From RUG13409 sp045616985 (GTDB lineage Bacteria > Bacillota > Clostridia > Peptostreptococcales > Anaerovoracaceae): a stretch of DNA of 23,656 bases. The notes beneath the pieces were generated by a model, which made no database searches, was not told where the DNA came from, and was given only the letters and a program-made list of their open reading frames with translations. The translations under genes were made by a program, and so were the position numbers. Location of the stretch: positions 1-23,656 of the forward strand of contig JAZLHU010000043.1 in NCBI GenBank assembly GCA_045616985.1, given 5' to 3'. Of the stretch, positions 6,614 through 15,789 are shown in pieces (position 1 is the stretch's first letter; the number at the start of each line of letters is the position of its first letter).

Positions 6614-9232
6614 ATGGACAAGATAGTAATAATTGACGGAAACAGTCTGATAAACAGAGCATATTATGCAATCCAAAGGCCCATGATGACAAAGGATGGT
6701 ATATACACTCAGGGTATATACGGTTTTTTGAGCATGCTTCAGAAAATAAGAACCGATTACGAACCGACACATATGCTGGTTGCTTTCGACAGAAAAGCTC
6801 CTACTTTCAGGCATCTTGAATATGCAGATTACAAGGCCGGCAGAAAGAAGATGCCTTTGGAGCTTGCCATGCAGCTTCCTTTGCTTAAGGATGTCTTAAC
6901 GGCAATGGGTATATATATTTTTGATATTGACGGCTTTGAGGCCGATGACATCATAGGAACAACCGCAGCTATGGCCGAAGATACAGGTATTCCGGCATAC
7001 ATTATCACCGGTGATAAGGATGCTTTGCAGCTTGCAAGCGACAGGACGTCTGTAATAATCACAAAAAAAGGAATAAGTGAATTTAAACTTTATGATGATG
7101 CTGCAATGATGGAGGAATACGGGTTTGACCATCTTCGGTTTATTGACTATAAGGCTCTGAGAGGAGATACTTCGGATAATATTCCCGGAATCGATGGTAT
7201 AGGTGAAAAAACCGCTGTCAGGCTGATCCGGGAATACGGCAGTCTTGAATCTGTTATTGAACATGCCGATGATCTTAAAGGCAGTTTGAAAGAAAAAGTA
7301 AAAGACGGTGCAGCACAGGCTGTTATGAGCAAACGTCTTGCAACAATTGTTAAAAATGTACCCGTAAATTATACGATTGATGATCTTAAAATCAAGACAC
7401 AAAATACCGATGAATTAATAAATATCTACACAAAGCTTGAATTTAAAACTCATCTGAACAATCTTTTAAAATCAAGGCCGGCAGAGGAAATCAAAAGTGT
7501 TCCTCCGGAATATAATTTTGAGTTTCCAAGTGCAAGGATGATAGATTCCGATAAGCTTTCGTCTTTGCTCTGCGGATCCTTAATACTTGAAATTGATTCG
7601 GATAACAGCCATATTTCAAAACCTGTTGTTAATTCAATTCAGATTTGCAAGGATAATAAGGTATATATCTGCGAAAGTCCTGACATGGATGTTTTTAAAG
7701 ATAAATCTTTTTCCGTCAGCGGTTTTAATCTGGGCAGGTTTTTCTATGTATTGTACACATACGGAATCGATGCTTCAAGGATCAAGCTTGATTTCGACTG
7801 CAGTATTGCAAGATATGTATTGTCTCCCAGCGTAAAAGCTCAGTCCCTGGAAAGCATTCTATTTGAACAATTTCATATCAATACCGAAGAAGAACAAAAG
7901 CAGCTTGATCTATTCAGCACGGGAAGTTCTTCTTATGACAATGCCGTAAAGAAGCTTGTTATGATGAATGTCTTAAAAGATATTCAAGCAAAAGACATTG
8001 AAGATGAATTTTTACATACGGTTTATTATGACATTGAACTTCCTCTTTGCAGGGTTCTTGCATCAATGGAAGCCGAAGGTTTTAAGGTTGACAGCAGCGA
8101 GCTTATGCTCTTTGGTAAGAAACTGAAAAATATGATAGCCTCACTTGAAGATGAAATTTATGATATGGCAGGGGAGAGGTTTAATATTAATTCCCCTCAA
8201 CAGCTTGGGGTCATGCTTTTTGAAAAGCTCGGTATCCCTGCAGGTAAAAAAACTTCAAGGGGTTATTCAACGGGAGCAGATGTACTTGAAAAGCTTGCCG
8301 GTGATTATCCGATCGTTTCAAAGGTTTTGGAATACAGAACCTATGCAAAACTTAACAGTACTTATGTTGAGGGCTTGCTTCCTTTGATAGCACCTGACGG
8401 AAAAATCCATGCTCATTTCCAGCAAACCGTAACAGCAACCGGAAGAATAAGCTGCACAGAGCCGAATCTTCAGAACATTCCTGTCAGGCAGGAGCTGGGA
8501 AGACAGCTCAGAAAGGTATTTACCGCGGAGTCTGATGATTACGTTTTGATCGGTGCAGACTATTCTCAGATTGAACTTAGGGTAATGGCACATATGTCGC
8601 AGGATCAAAACCTTATAGATGCGTTTAACGGCGGACATGACATTCATGCCGAAACGGCATCAAAGGTATTCGGAGTTAAACTTGATAAGGTTACTCCGCA
8701 GATGCGTTCGAATGCCAAGGCTGTCAACTTTGGGGTAATTTACGGTATGAGCAGCTTTGGCCTTGCCGGAGAACTTACCATAAGCAGAAAGGAAGCAGAA
8801 AAGTATATCCGGGATTACTTTGACAGATTTTCAGGAGTTAAAACTTTCCTGGATAAATGCGTATTCGATGCAAAAAAGGACGGATATGTGAGGACCATGT
8901 TCGGAAGAAAGAGAGCGCTTCCTGAAATCAATGCGCAAAACTTCATGACACGGCAGCTTGGTGAAAGACTTGCCATGAATACTCCCATTCAGGGCACAGC
9001 AGCGGATATTATTAAAATAGCAATGAATAAGGTCTATGACGGTCTTTCCCGGCAATGTATGGATTCCGGGCTTATACTGCAGATTCATGATGAGCTTATA
9101 ATTCAGGCAAATAAAACTGAAGCTGAGAAGGTTAAGACTATTTTAAAGAATTCAATGGAAAATGCAGCCAACTTAGCCGTTAAGCTTATTGCCGAAGAAA
9201 ACACGGCATCAAATTGGTATGATTTGAAATGA
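6614..9232 (+). CDS. polA: DNA polymerase I
   Basis: DNA polymerase I (872 residues) for Okazaki fragment processing and repair synthesis. The N-terminal FEN-type 5'-3' exonuclease covers about residues 1-290 (IDGNSLINRAYYA; DGFEADDIIGT; ITGDKDALQL; RGDTSDNIPGIDGIGEKTA). The middle domain (about 315-470) is a degenerate 3'-5' exonuclease: the usual DTET acidic motif is absent, so proofreading is not expected, as in Bacillus and Thermus enzymes. The polymerase domain is intact: TATGRISCTEPNLQNIPVR, motif A DYSQIELR with Asp649, O-helix Arg698/Lys702/Phe706/Tyr710, and motif C HDE at 825-827. The start ATG 6614 is set by MDKIVIIDGNSL; longer in-frame starts fall inside the terminator hairpin. 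No Shine-Dalgarno site is visible. It overlaps coaE by ATGA. Confidence 0.97.
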   Translation: MDKIVIIDGNSLINRAYYAIQRPMMTKDGIYTQGIYGFLSMLQKIRTDYEPTHMLVAFDRKAPTFRHLEYADYKAGRKKMPLELAMQLPLLKDVLTAMGIYIFDIDGFEADDIIGTTAAMAEDTGIPAYIITGDKDALQLASDRTSVIITKKGISEFKLYDDAAMMEEYGFDHLRFIDYKALRGDTSDNIPGIDGIGEKTAVRLIREYGSLESVIEHADDLKGSLKEKVKDGAAQAVMSKRLATIVKNVPVNYTIDDLKIKTQNTDELINIYTKLEFKTHLNNLLKSRPAEEIKSVPPEYNFEFPSARMIDSDKLSSLLCGSLILEIDSDNSHISKPVVNSIQICKDNKVYICESPDMDVFKDKSFSVSGFNLGRFFYVLYTYGIDASRIKLDFDCSIARYVLSPSVKAQSLESILFEQFHINTEEEQKQLDLFSTGSSSYDNAVKKLVMMNVLKDIQAKDIEDEFLHTVYYDIELPLCRVLASMEAEGFKVDSSELMLFGKKLKNMIASLEDEIYDMAGERFNINSPQQLGVMLFEKLGIPAGKKTSRGYSTGADVLEKLAGDYPIVSKVLEYRTYAKLNSTYVEGLLPLIAPDGKIHAHFQQTVTATGRISCTEPNLQNIPVRQELGRQLRKVFTAESDDYVLIGADYSQIELRVMAHMSQDQNLIDAFNGGHDIHAETASKVFGVKLDKVTPQMRSNAKAVNFGVIYGMSSFGLAGELTISRKEAEKYIRDYFDRFSGVKTFLDKCVFDAKKDGYVRTMFGRKRALPEINAQNFMTRQLGERLAMNTPIQGTAADIIKIAMNKVYDGLSRQCMDSGLILQIHDELIIQANKTEAEKVKTILKNSMENAANLAVKLIAEENTASNWYDLK

Positions 9233-9816
9233 TTTTGGGAATAACAGGCGGAATTGCATCAGGTAAATCAGAGGTATCGAAAATTCTTAAAGCAAAAGGC
9301 TTTGAGCATATAGATGCTGACTTTGAATGCAGGAATGTTATTGAGAATAACCGCGATGCAATAAAAGAGATCGTAAATCTTCTCGGTATCGACGTTCTTG
9401 ATCCCGACGGCTGTCTTAATAAATCAAAGATTGCAGAGCTTGTATTTAAAGACAATGATTTATTAAAAAAATATAACAGGGTCGTTCAAGGCAGAGCTCT
9501 TTTGGTATGCCTCGACCGTATCAGTTTCTTTAAAGCCAATTCAATAAATGCGATTTTTGATGTTCCGCTTCTTTTTGAAACAGGCTGGAATAAGTATTGC
9601 GACCTTGTTTTAACTGTTTCGTGTAATGAAGATATTCGCATAAAAAGAGCATTAAGCAGAGGCAATATAAGTGAAGAGGACGTTAAAAGCAGAATGGCAA
9701 ATCAGCTTAGTGATAAAGAGCGTGAAAGCCTTTCAGATATAGTGATCAACAATAACGGTAATCTTGAAGAATTAGCCGATAATGTACTCAAATCCCTCGC
9801 AAAATACAATATATAG
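9229..9816 (+). CDS. coaE: Dephospho-CoA kinase
   Basis: Last step of coenzyme A synthesis: ATP-dependent phosphorylation of the 3'-hydroxyl of dephospho-CoA in the cytosol. The P-loop GITGGIASGKSEV (residues 4-16) is followed by the substrate-binding HIDADFECR, DVPLLFETGW near 109-118, the LID segment R.ALSRGNISEEDVKSRMANQ, and DIVINNNG near the end, all typical. Length 195 is normal. The start ATG overlaps the polA stop (ATGA), so it is translationally coupled; polA-coaE pairs are common in Bacillota. Its end carries the promoter of the next gene. Confidence 0.95.
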   Translation: MILGITGGIASGKSEVSKILKAKGFEHIDADFECRNVIENNRDAIKEIVNLLGIDVLDPDGCLNKSKIAELVFKDNDLLKKYNRVVQGRALLVCLDRISFFKANSINAIFDVPLLFETGWNKYCDLVLTVSCNEDIRIKRALSRGNISEEDVKSRMANQLSDKERESLSDIVINNNGNLEELADNVLKSLAKYNI

Positions 9817-9825
9817 TGTTATAAT
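9817..9825 (+). promoter_or_regulatory. Extended -10 promoter before ftsK/spoIIIE
   Basis: TGT followed by a perfect TATAAT (9820-9825) lies 27 bp before the start codon and just past the coaE stop. The -35 position (TCGCAA) is poor, so recognition would rely on the extended -10. Confidence 0.55.
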
Positions 9826-9852
9826 ATATTGTTAGATTAAAGAGAGGTTATT

Positions 9853-12282
9853 ATGCCAAGACAAAAGCTTACAGAAAAAGAAAAAGCAGAACGCAGAGCT
9901 CTTGCTGCAGCAAAAAAGGAGGCTGAAGCCGAGGCTGCCGAAAAACTCAGAAAAAAGAAGACGATCAAGGATGAAATCATTGCCATTGTTATTCTTGCAA
10001 CAGGCATATTCCTTGTTTTGAGTCTGTTTACGTCCGGTACCGGAAAGATAGGCGAGGCTGTAAAGAATGCTCTTGTTTTTGTATTTGGCTTTTCCGCCAA
10101 AATCATGCCGTTCTTCTTTATTATCTTCAGTATATTGGTATTTGCAAAAAGAACTGCACTGCTTACATGGAGAACACTTCTTTGTTCATCCGTTTTCTAT
10201 ATTTTACTTACTACAATCATTGCTCATTACAAACAGGATGGTGTTGTGGGTAAATTCTTAGATGAACAAATCGTTAAGGGTATCGGTGTAACAGGGCTAT
10301 GGATTGTTTGTATCCTTGGAATGATTATTACGCTTGTTCTTCTTTTAGATACACCTTTATCAGAGCTTTTGGACAATCTTAAACTTAAAGCAAAAGCCAG
10401 AAAGGACGGACTTGAGGAACAGATTCAGATAAAAATGGAAGAGCACCGCAAGGCCGAAGAGGAGAAGGACAGACTTGCCCGTGAGCAGCTTGCTTCGGAG
10501 CAGGCAAAAATTAAAGAAGAGCTTGCCGCTGAAAAGGCAAAGAAAAACATGGCACGATTTTACGAAGAATCAGATCATGAAATTGAACAAAATGACTTTA
10601 AAAGCTTTACCGAAATTCAGGCTACCGAAGATGAGTATTCTCAAAACCAAAAGAATATTTTAGGTTATATTAATGATGATGAACTCTTTGGTCCATCAAA
10701 TCAAAACACCGGTAAGGGTCTTGAACCTGTTGCTCCTAAAAAAATATCCGTAGAAGATGTTGTCAAGGTTGAAAGTGCTGTTGTTGAAGATATTAATAAG
10801 GCCATGAAGAAAACTGCACAATACAGCTTTCCGCCTGTTGATCTTCTTAAAAAGGGCTCTTCTTCAAAAACATCTTCAGGAGAAAGCCTTTCAGATATGT
10901 CACTGCTTCTTGAAAATACTTTGGAAAGCTTCGGCGTTCAGGCAAAGGTCGTGGACGTAACAAAAGGTCCGGCAGTCACCAGATTTGAAGTCCAGCCTGC
11001 TCCCGGCGTTAAAGTATCCAAAATTGCAGGGCTTCATAATGATCTTGCCTTAAATTTAAGAGCAAAGAGTTTAAGAATTGAAGCACCTATTCCCGGTAAG
11101 GCTGCTGTAGGTATAGAGGTTTCCAATGAAAATATCAGCACAGTTACATTAAGAGAAATAATAGATTCTAAGGTATATAAACAGACTAAATCCAGGGTTG
11201 CCGTTGCGGTAGGTAAGAGCATTGCGGGAGATCCGATTATTTGTAATATCAAGGATATGCCGCATCTTCTTATTGCGGGTTCTACGGGTTCGGGTAAGTC
11301 TGTTTGTATCAATTCAATGCTTTTAAGCCTTCTTTATAAATCCACTCCGGACGAAGTAAAGATGATACTTATAGATCCGAAAATCGTTGAACTGTCTGTA
11401 TATAACGGGATCCCGCATCTTCTTATTCCTGTCGTTACCGAGCCTGCCAAGGCTTCTGCTGCGTTGGGCTGGGCTGTTACGGAAATGAACGACAGATATA
11501 ATAAATTTGCCGAAGAATCCGTAAGAGATCTTGAAAGCTATAACGATTATGTTAAAGCCAACGGTGAACCTGAAAAAGTTATGCCGCAAATCGTTATCGT
11601 TATTGATGAGCTTCATGATCTGATGCTTTCTGCAAAAAATACCGTTGAAGATAACATCAGCCGTCTGGCAGCAAAAGCCAGAGCTGCGGGAATGCATCTT
11701 ATCGTTGCAACACAGCGTCCTTCCGTTGATGTAATTACAGGTGTAATAAAGAATAATATTCCGTCCAGAATTGCATTTGCCGTTGGAAATCAGATGGACT
11801 CAAGAACAATTCTGGATGAAGGCGGTGCAGAACACCTTCTCGGAAAAGGCGATATGCTTTATGCTCCTCAGGGTTCCAGCAAGCCTTTAAGAGTTCAGGG
11901 ATGCTTTGTATCCGACGGAGAAGTTAAAGCTGTTATAGATTATGTAAAAACTTCTAATTCCGATAATACGTATAATGAGGATGTTATACAGGCACTTGCA
12001 AAGAGTACACCGGCTGCAAGTACGGAAGCCGATGAGGAGGATGATGAGCTTTTAAGAGAATCGATCGAGTGCGTTGTAAAAGCCGGAGAATGTTCTGTAT
12101 CAATGCTTCAGAGAAGATTCCGGATCGGTTACAATCATGCGGCAAGACTTGTTGAAATAATGGAAGAAAGAGGTATAGTCGGTCCTTCTGACGGTGCGCG
12201 TAAGCGTAAGGTAAATATGAGTATGGACGAGTTTTTGGCTATGGATGATGCCGCAAATGATATTCCCGAAGAATTAGATTGA
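9853..12282 (+). CDS. spoIIIE: FtsK/SpoIIIE family DNA translocase
   Basis: Membrane-anchored hexameric ATPase that pumps chromosomal DNA through the division or sporulation septum. Order of parts: a Lys/Ala/Glu-rich N-terminus (1-38), four transmembrane segments (about 40-175), a charged coiled coil (about 175-235), a linker, the alpha domain (about 350-420, FGVQAKVVDVTKGPAVTRFE), the RecA-like motor with Walker A GSTGSGKS (Lys482) and Walker B IVIVIDELHDLM (Asp585-Glu586), IVATQRPSVDVITG, GGAEHLLGKGDML, and the winged-helix gamma domain (about 730-790) that reads KOPS/SRS-type sites. AGAGAGG precedes the ATG. The Walker B neighbour is DELHD where DELAD or DEFAD is usual. It is followed by rimO in an overlapping TGATG. 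Whether the host sporulates cannot be told from the window. Confidence 0.94.
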   Translation: MPRQKLTEKEKAERRALAAAKKEAEAEAAEKLRKKKTIKDEIIAIVILATGIFLVLSLFTSGTGKIGEAVKNALVFVFGFSAKIMPFFFIIFSILVFAKRTALLTWRTLLCSSVFYILLTTIIAHYKQDGVVGKFLDEQIVKGIGVTGLWIVCILGMIITLVLLLDTPLSELLDNLKLKAKARKDGLEEQIQIKMEEHRKAEEEKDRLAREQLASEQAKIKEELAAEKAKKNMARFYEESDHEIEQNDFKSFTEIQATEDEYSQNQKNILGYINDDELFGPSNQNTGKGLEPVAPKKISVEDVVKVESAVVEDINKAMKKTAQYSFPPVDLLKKGSSSKTSSGESLSDMSLLLENTLESFGVQAKVVDVTKGPAVTRFEVQPAPGVKVSKIAGLHNDLALNLRAKSLRIEAPIPGKAAVGIEVSNENISTVTLREIIDSKVYKQTKSRVAVAVGKSIAGDPIICNIKDMPHLLIAGSTGSGKSVCINSMLLSLLYKSTPDEVKMILIDPKIVELSVYNGIPHLLIPVVTEPAKASAALGWAVTEMNDRYNKFAEESVRDLESYNDYVKANGEPEKVMPQIVIVIDELHDLMLSAKNTVEDNISRLAAKARAAGMHLIVATQRPSVDVITGVIKNNIPSRIAFAVGNQMDSRTILDEGGAEHLLGKGDMLYAPQGSSKPLRVQGCFVSDGEVKAVIDYVKTSNSDNTYNEDVIQALAKSTPAASTEADEEDDELLRESIECVVKAGECSVSMLQRRFRIGYNHAARLVEIMEERGIVGPSDGARKRKVNMSMDEFLAMDDAANDIPEELD

Positions 12283-13589
12283 TGAAAAAAATCTTTATTA
12301 AAACTTTAGGTTGTGAGAAGAATACAGTCGATTCTGAATGTGCTGCAGGTATTTTAAAAGAAAACGGCTTTAGGGTTGTTGATGACCCTAAAACAGCCGA
12401 TTTTCTTATGGTTAATACCTGCGGTTTTATTAATGATGCAAAAGTTCAATCTATTGAAAGCATATTCGAACTGGTAAATGAAAAGACTGAAAATCAAAAA
12501 ATCATTGTATCGGGCTGTCTCTCCAAACGCTATTCAAGAGAGCTTTCCGAAGAAATACCCGAAGTTGACTACTTTTTAGGAGTAAACGATTATAATAAAC
12601 TTCCTGATATTATTTCGGGAAAAGCAATGCGTGTAAATTGTGCCGAGGCAGACGAAAGCTTCACCGAGCTTCCGCGAAGCTGCAAAAAGGGGAGCGTTAC
12701 CGCTTCAATAAAGATTGCAGAAGGCTGCAACAATATCTGCTCTTACTGCATTATTCCGTATATCAGAGGAAGATATCGAAGCAGAAAGCCTGAAGATATA
12801 CTGCGGGAAGCAAAAATTCTTGCCGAATGCGGCGTGAAAGAGCTTGTTATAATTGCCCAGGATACGACATTCTACGGCAAGGATTTTAAGAAAAAGGATA
12901 TGCTTATCGATTTGCTGCATGAATTATGTAAAATTGACGGCATCAAATGGCTCAGGCTTATGTATTGCTATGAGAATGAGATTACTCCGAAGCTAATAGA
13001 AACGATCAGGAATGAAGATAAAATTGTAAAATATATTGATATTCCCATACAGCATTGCTCAAACAAAATATTAAAAGCAATGAACAGGAAATCAACTCAT
13101 GAAAGCATAGAAAAAACCATAAAATTATTACGTAAACAAATTCCCGATATCGTTATCAGAACAACTTTGATAACAGGTTTTCCGGGAGAAACAAAAGAGG
13201 ACTTTAATGAACTCTGTGACTTTGTTTCGGAAATGAAATTCGACAGACTCGGTGTTTTCCCGTATTCAAAAGAGGAAGGAACCGGGGCTGCGAAAATGAA
13301 ACCTCAGGTGCGTGAAGATGTAAAGCAAAGACGCTGCGATAAAATAATGCAGCTTCAACAACAAATATCACTTGAGAATAACCGGAAATACGTCGGGCAG
13401 ACTCTGGATGTATTAGTTGAGGAAGATTTTAAGAACGGTTCATATTCCGGGCGCAGTGCTTATGATGCTGAAGGTATTGATAACAGCGTATTGTTTTTTA
13501 CCGATAAAAAGCTGAAGATAGGTCAATTTGTAAAAGTTCTGATAGATGATGCTTTTGATTATGATTTAAGCGGAAAGGTTGTTAAATGA
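12282..13589 (+). CDS. rimO: Ribosomal protein S12 methylthiotransferase RimO
   Basis: Radical SAM enzyme that adds a methylthio group to the conserved Asp of ribosomal protein S12. It has the UPF0004 N-terminal domain with Cys11 (LGCEKNTVDSE), CGFI and SGCLSKRY cysteines for the auxiliary cluster, the radical SAM CX3CX2C at Cys149/153/156 (GCNNICSYC), GFPGET, and a C-terminal TRAM domain from about residue 370. RimO rather than MiaB is indicated by LGC.KN.VDSE and by IIPYIRGRYRSR. Length is 435. I choose ATG 12282, overlapping the upstream stop as TGATG; a TTG one codon earlier is unlikely. It overlaps pgsA by ATGA. Confidence 0.93.
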   Translation: MKKIFIKTLGCEKNTVDSECAAGILKENGFRVVDDPKTADFLMVNTCGFINDAKVQSIESIFELVNEKTENQKIIVSGCLSKRYSRELSEEIPEVDYFLGVNDYNKLPDIISGKAMRVNCAEADESFTELPRSCKKGSVTASIKIAEGCNNICSYCIIPYIRGRYRSRKPEDILREAKILAECGVKELVIIAQDTTFYGKDFKKKDMLIDLLHELCKIDGIKWLRLMYCYENEITPKLIETIRNEDKIVKYIDIPIQHCSNKILKAMNRKSTHESIEKTIKLLRKQIPDIVIRTTLITGFPGETKEDFNELCDFVSEMKFDRLGVFPYSKEEGTGAAKMKPQVREDVKQRRCDKIMQLQQQISLENNRKYVGQTLDVLVEEDFKNGSYSGRSAYDAEGIDNSVLFFTDKKLKIGQFVKVLIDDAFDYDLSGKVVK

Positions 13590-14107
13590 ATCTGCCTAAT
13601 AAACTCACAATTCTCAGAATAATACTTGTTCCTGTATTTATTGTGTTGTATTTAACTGAAATCTACGTTCCCGCATGCATTGTGTTTGCCGCTGCATGTA
13701 TAACGGATATGCTGGACGGCAGAATTGCACGAAAAAACAATCTGGTCACAAATTTCGGCAAAATAATGGATCCGCTGGCTGATAAAATTCTGGTCTATTC
13801 TGCATTCTGCCTTTTTGTTGAGAAGGGAATTGTTCCCGGATGGATGTTTATCATTATTCTTTTCAGAGAATTTGCCGTTGCGGGTATGAGAACCGTTGCC
13901 GCATCTGAAGGAACCGTAATTGCGGCTGCCATGAGCGGTAAAATCAAAACCGTTCTTCAGATGTTTGCGGTCGGAACTTTGATAGTATCCACTATGGCTC
14001 CATGGATTACGGTTTTGGGCAGGGTCTTGCTTTGGGCCTCACTCGTTATGACAGTTGTCTCCGGTGTTGAATATATCTATAAGAACAGAAACATATTTAC
14101 TTTTTAG
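13586..14107 (+). CDS. pgsA: CDP-diacylglycerol--glycerol-3-phosphate 3-phosphatidyltransferase
   Basis: Integral membrane enzyme making phosphatidylglycerol phosphate, the committed step to phosphatidylglycerol and cardiolipin. The CDP-alcohol phosphotransferase signature D-X2-D-G-X2-A-R-X8-G-X3-D-X3-D is complete, with Asp41, Asp44, Asp62 and Asp66 (DMLDGRIAR, then GKIMDPLADK). Four to five further hydrophobic helices follow in the 173-residue protein, the normal size. N-terminal MNLPNKLTILRI is typical. The start overlaps rimO by ATGA, and cinA follows directly. Confidence 0.95.
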   Translation: MNLPNKLTILRIILVPVFIVLYLTEIYVPACIVFAAACITDMLDGRIARKNNLVTNFGKIMDPLADKILVYSAFCLFVEKGIVPGWMFIIILFREFAVAGMRTVAASEGTVIAAAMSGKIKTVLQMFAVGTLIVSTMAPWITVLGRVLLWASLVMTVVSGVEYIYKNRNIFTF

Positions 14108-14116
14108 GTGAAAATA

Positions 14117-14617
14117 ATGGATGAACTTTCAGTTTTATCTGAACAAATTGTAAAAGAATTGATTGATAAGGAAATTTCTTTATCTGCCGCGGAATCCATG
14201 ACAGGAGGTCTTTTTGCAAAATGCATAACGGATGTCCCCGGCGCATCAAAGATTTTTGACAGAAGTCTTGTCACTTACAGCAACCGTGCTAAATTTGAAG
14301 AGTTGAATGTCATTTTAAAGGAAATTACTCTTTACGGGGCTGTAAGCAAAGAGGTTGCAAATCTTATGGCCACAGGGCTCAACAGTAAATGCGGATCAAA
14401 GATATGCATTTCAGTTACAGGGGTTGCAGGTCCGGGTCCTGATGACAGGGGAGTTCCCGAAGGCACATTTTATATTGGCTTATACGCCAATAACAGATGC
14501 AGGGTAAGAAAGTTTGAGCTTGGCTCGTCGGGCAGAGATGAAATAAGAAGGAGAGCCTGCATTGAAATGTTTAAAATGATCGATATGGTTATTAAGAATG
14601 AATTGACAACTCTGTAA
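14117..14617 (+). CDS. CinA C-terminal domain protein (nicotinamide-nucleotide amidase, PncC type)
   Basis: Stand-alone CinA_C domain. This family deamidates nicotinamide mononucleotide in pyridine nucleotide salvage. Visible motifs are SAAESMTGGLFAK near residue 26, VPGASKIFDRSLVTYSN, GAVSKEVANLMA and VTGVAGPGPDDRGVPEGTFYIG, which match PncC/YgaD. At 166 residues it lacks the roughly 250-residue MoCF/COG1058 N-terminal half of the full CinA found at this operon position in Bacillus and many clostridia. ATG 14117 is preferred because AGGTGA lies six bases upstream; a GTG at 14108 within that site is the alternative. It is the last gene before the recA promoter. Confidence 0.9.
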   Translation: MDELSVLSEQIVKELIDKEISLSAAESMTGGLFAKCITDVPGASKIFDRSLVTYSNRAKFEELNVILKEITLYGAVSKEVANLMATGLNSKCGSKICISVTGVAGPGPDDRGVPEGTFYIGLYANNRCRVRKFELGSSGRDEIRRRACIEMFKMIDMVIKNELTTL

Positions 14618-14639
14618 ATATATGTCAGAATATTTTTAC

Positions 14640-14668
14640 TTGACGCAAGGGAAAAGTTGGAGTAATAT
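14640..14668 (+). promoter_or_regulatory. recA promoter
   Basis: TTGACG (14640-14645), a 17-base spacer and TAATAT (14663-14668). The predicted start of transcription, near 14675, falls within the LexA-like palindrome. Confidence 0.65.
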
Positions 14669-14673
14669 GTAGT

Positions 14674-14687
14674 AGAACAAATGTTCT
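14674..14687 (+). promoter_or_regulatory. LexA (SOS/DinR) operator at recA
   Basis: AGAACAAATGTTCT matches the Gram-positive LexA consensus GAACN4GTTC, with the symmetry extended by one base on each side. It lies between the -10 box and the GGAGG ribosome site (14694-14698), where bound LexA would block transcription. Confidence 0.85.
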
Positions 14688-14703
14688 GTATTTGGAGGTT
14701 GCT

Positions 14704-15774
14704 ATGGCTAATGCAGTAAAATCAGAAAAGGATAAGGCTCTTGAAGCTGCTCTTGCACAAATTGATAAAAAATTCGGAAAAGGCTCTGTTATGAGTTTAG
14801 GCGATGAAAACGCCCGTCTTGATATTGAAGCAATATCAACAGGTTCAGTAAGCCTTGACGTTGCCTGCGGTATCGGCGGTCTTCCGAGAGGAAGGATCAT
14901 TGAAATATACGGACCTGAATCATCCGGAAAAACAACCCTGGCTCTTCATGTTGTAGCTGAGGCTCAAAAGCTCGGCGGAAAAGCTGCCTTTGTTGATGCA
15001 GAGCACGCACTCGATCCTGCTTATGCAAAAGGAATAGGCGTAAATATTGATGAGCTTTTGGTTTCTCAGCCTGATACGGGAGAGGATGCTCTTGAAATTT
15101 GCGAAATGCTTGTAAGATCCGGTGCCATTTCCGTTGTTGTTATAGACTCTGTTGCGGCTTTAGTGCCGAGAAGCGAAATCGAGGGCGATATGGGGGATAA
15201 CCATGTCGGTCTTCAGGCAAGACTTATGTCTCAGGCTTTAAGGAAGCTTACGGGTGTTGCAAATAAAACAGGAACAACGATCATATTTATCAACCAGCTC
15301 AGAGAAAAGATCGGTGTTATGTTCGGAAATCCCGAAACAACTACCGGCGGAAGAGCTCTTAAATTTTATTCATCCGTAAGACTTGATGTAAGAAGGATCG
15401 AATCAATTAAGGTCGGAGAAAATGTAATCGGCAACAGAACAAGGGTCAAGATCGTTAAAAATAAGGTTGCGCCTCCGTTTAAGATGACTGAATTTGATAT
15501 TATGTACGGAGAAGGTATCTCTAAAGCCGGAGATATTTTGGACTGTGCTGCGGAAGCCGGGCTTATCGAAAAATCAGGATCATGGTATGCATTTGATGGT
15601 GAAAGAATCGGTCAGGGCAGAGAAAATGTTAAGGAATACCTGAAATCTCATCCTCAGCTTATGAACCGGCTTGAAGCCCAGATTAAGGAGAAATTCATCC
15701 CTAAAAAGGACGATTCCTTAGTTGATGATTCGGATTTGATAAAAGTTGACGAGGATGGAGTGGTAATTGAATAA
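14704..15774 (+). CDS. recA: Recombinase RecA
   Basis: ATP-dependent strand-exchange protein and LexA co-protease. The 356 residues carry Walker A GPESSGKTT (70-78), the VDAEHALDP strand, Walker B VVVIDSVAAL, loop L1 EGDMGDNHVGLQARLMSQALR, loop L2 INQLREKIGVMFGNPETTTGG, and the C-terminal domain with VKEYLKSHP. No intein is present. Start ATG 14704 has GGAGG six bases upstream; the in-frame TTG at 14692 overlaps that site and is rejected. The acidic C-terminal tail (DDSLVDDSDLIKVDEDG) is normal. Expression is expected to be SOS-induced through the upstream operator. Confidence 0.99.
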   Translation: MANAVKSEKDKALEAALAQIDKKFGKGSVMSLGDENARLDIEAISTGSVSLDVACGIGGLPRGRIIEIYGPESSGKTTLALHVVAEAQKLGGKAAFVDAEHALDPAYAKGIGVNIDELLVSQPDTGEDALEICEMLVRSGAISVVVIDSVAALVPRSEIEGDMGDNHVGLQARLMSQALRKLTGVANKTGTTIIFINQLREKIGVMFGNPETTTGGRALKFYSSVRLDVRRIESIKVGENVIGNRTRVKIVKNKVAPPFKMTEFDIMYGEGISKAGDILDCAAEAGLIEKSGSWYAFDGERIGQGRENVKEYLKSHPQLMNRLEAQIKEKFIPKKDDSLVDDSDLIKVDEDGVVIE

Positions 15775-15789
15775 TTAAGAGACCCGGCA

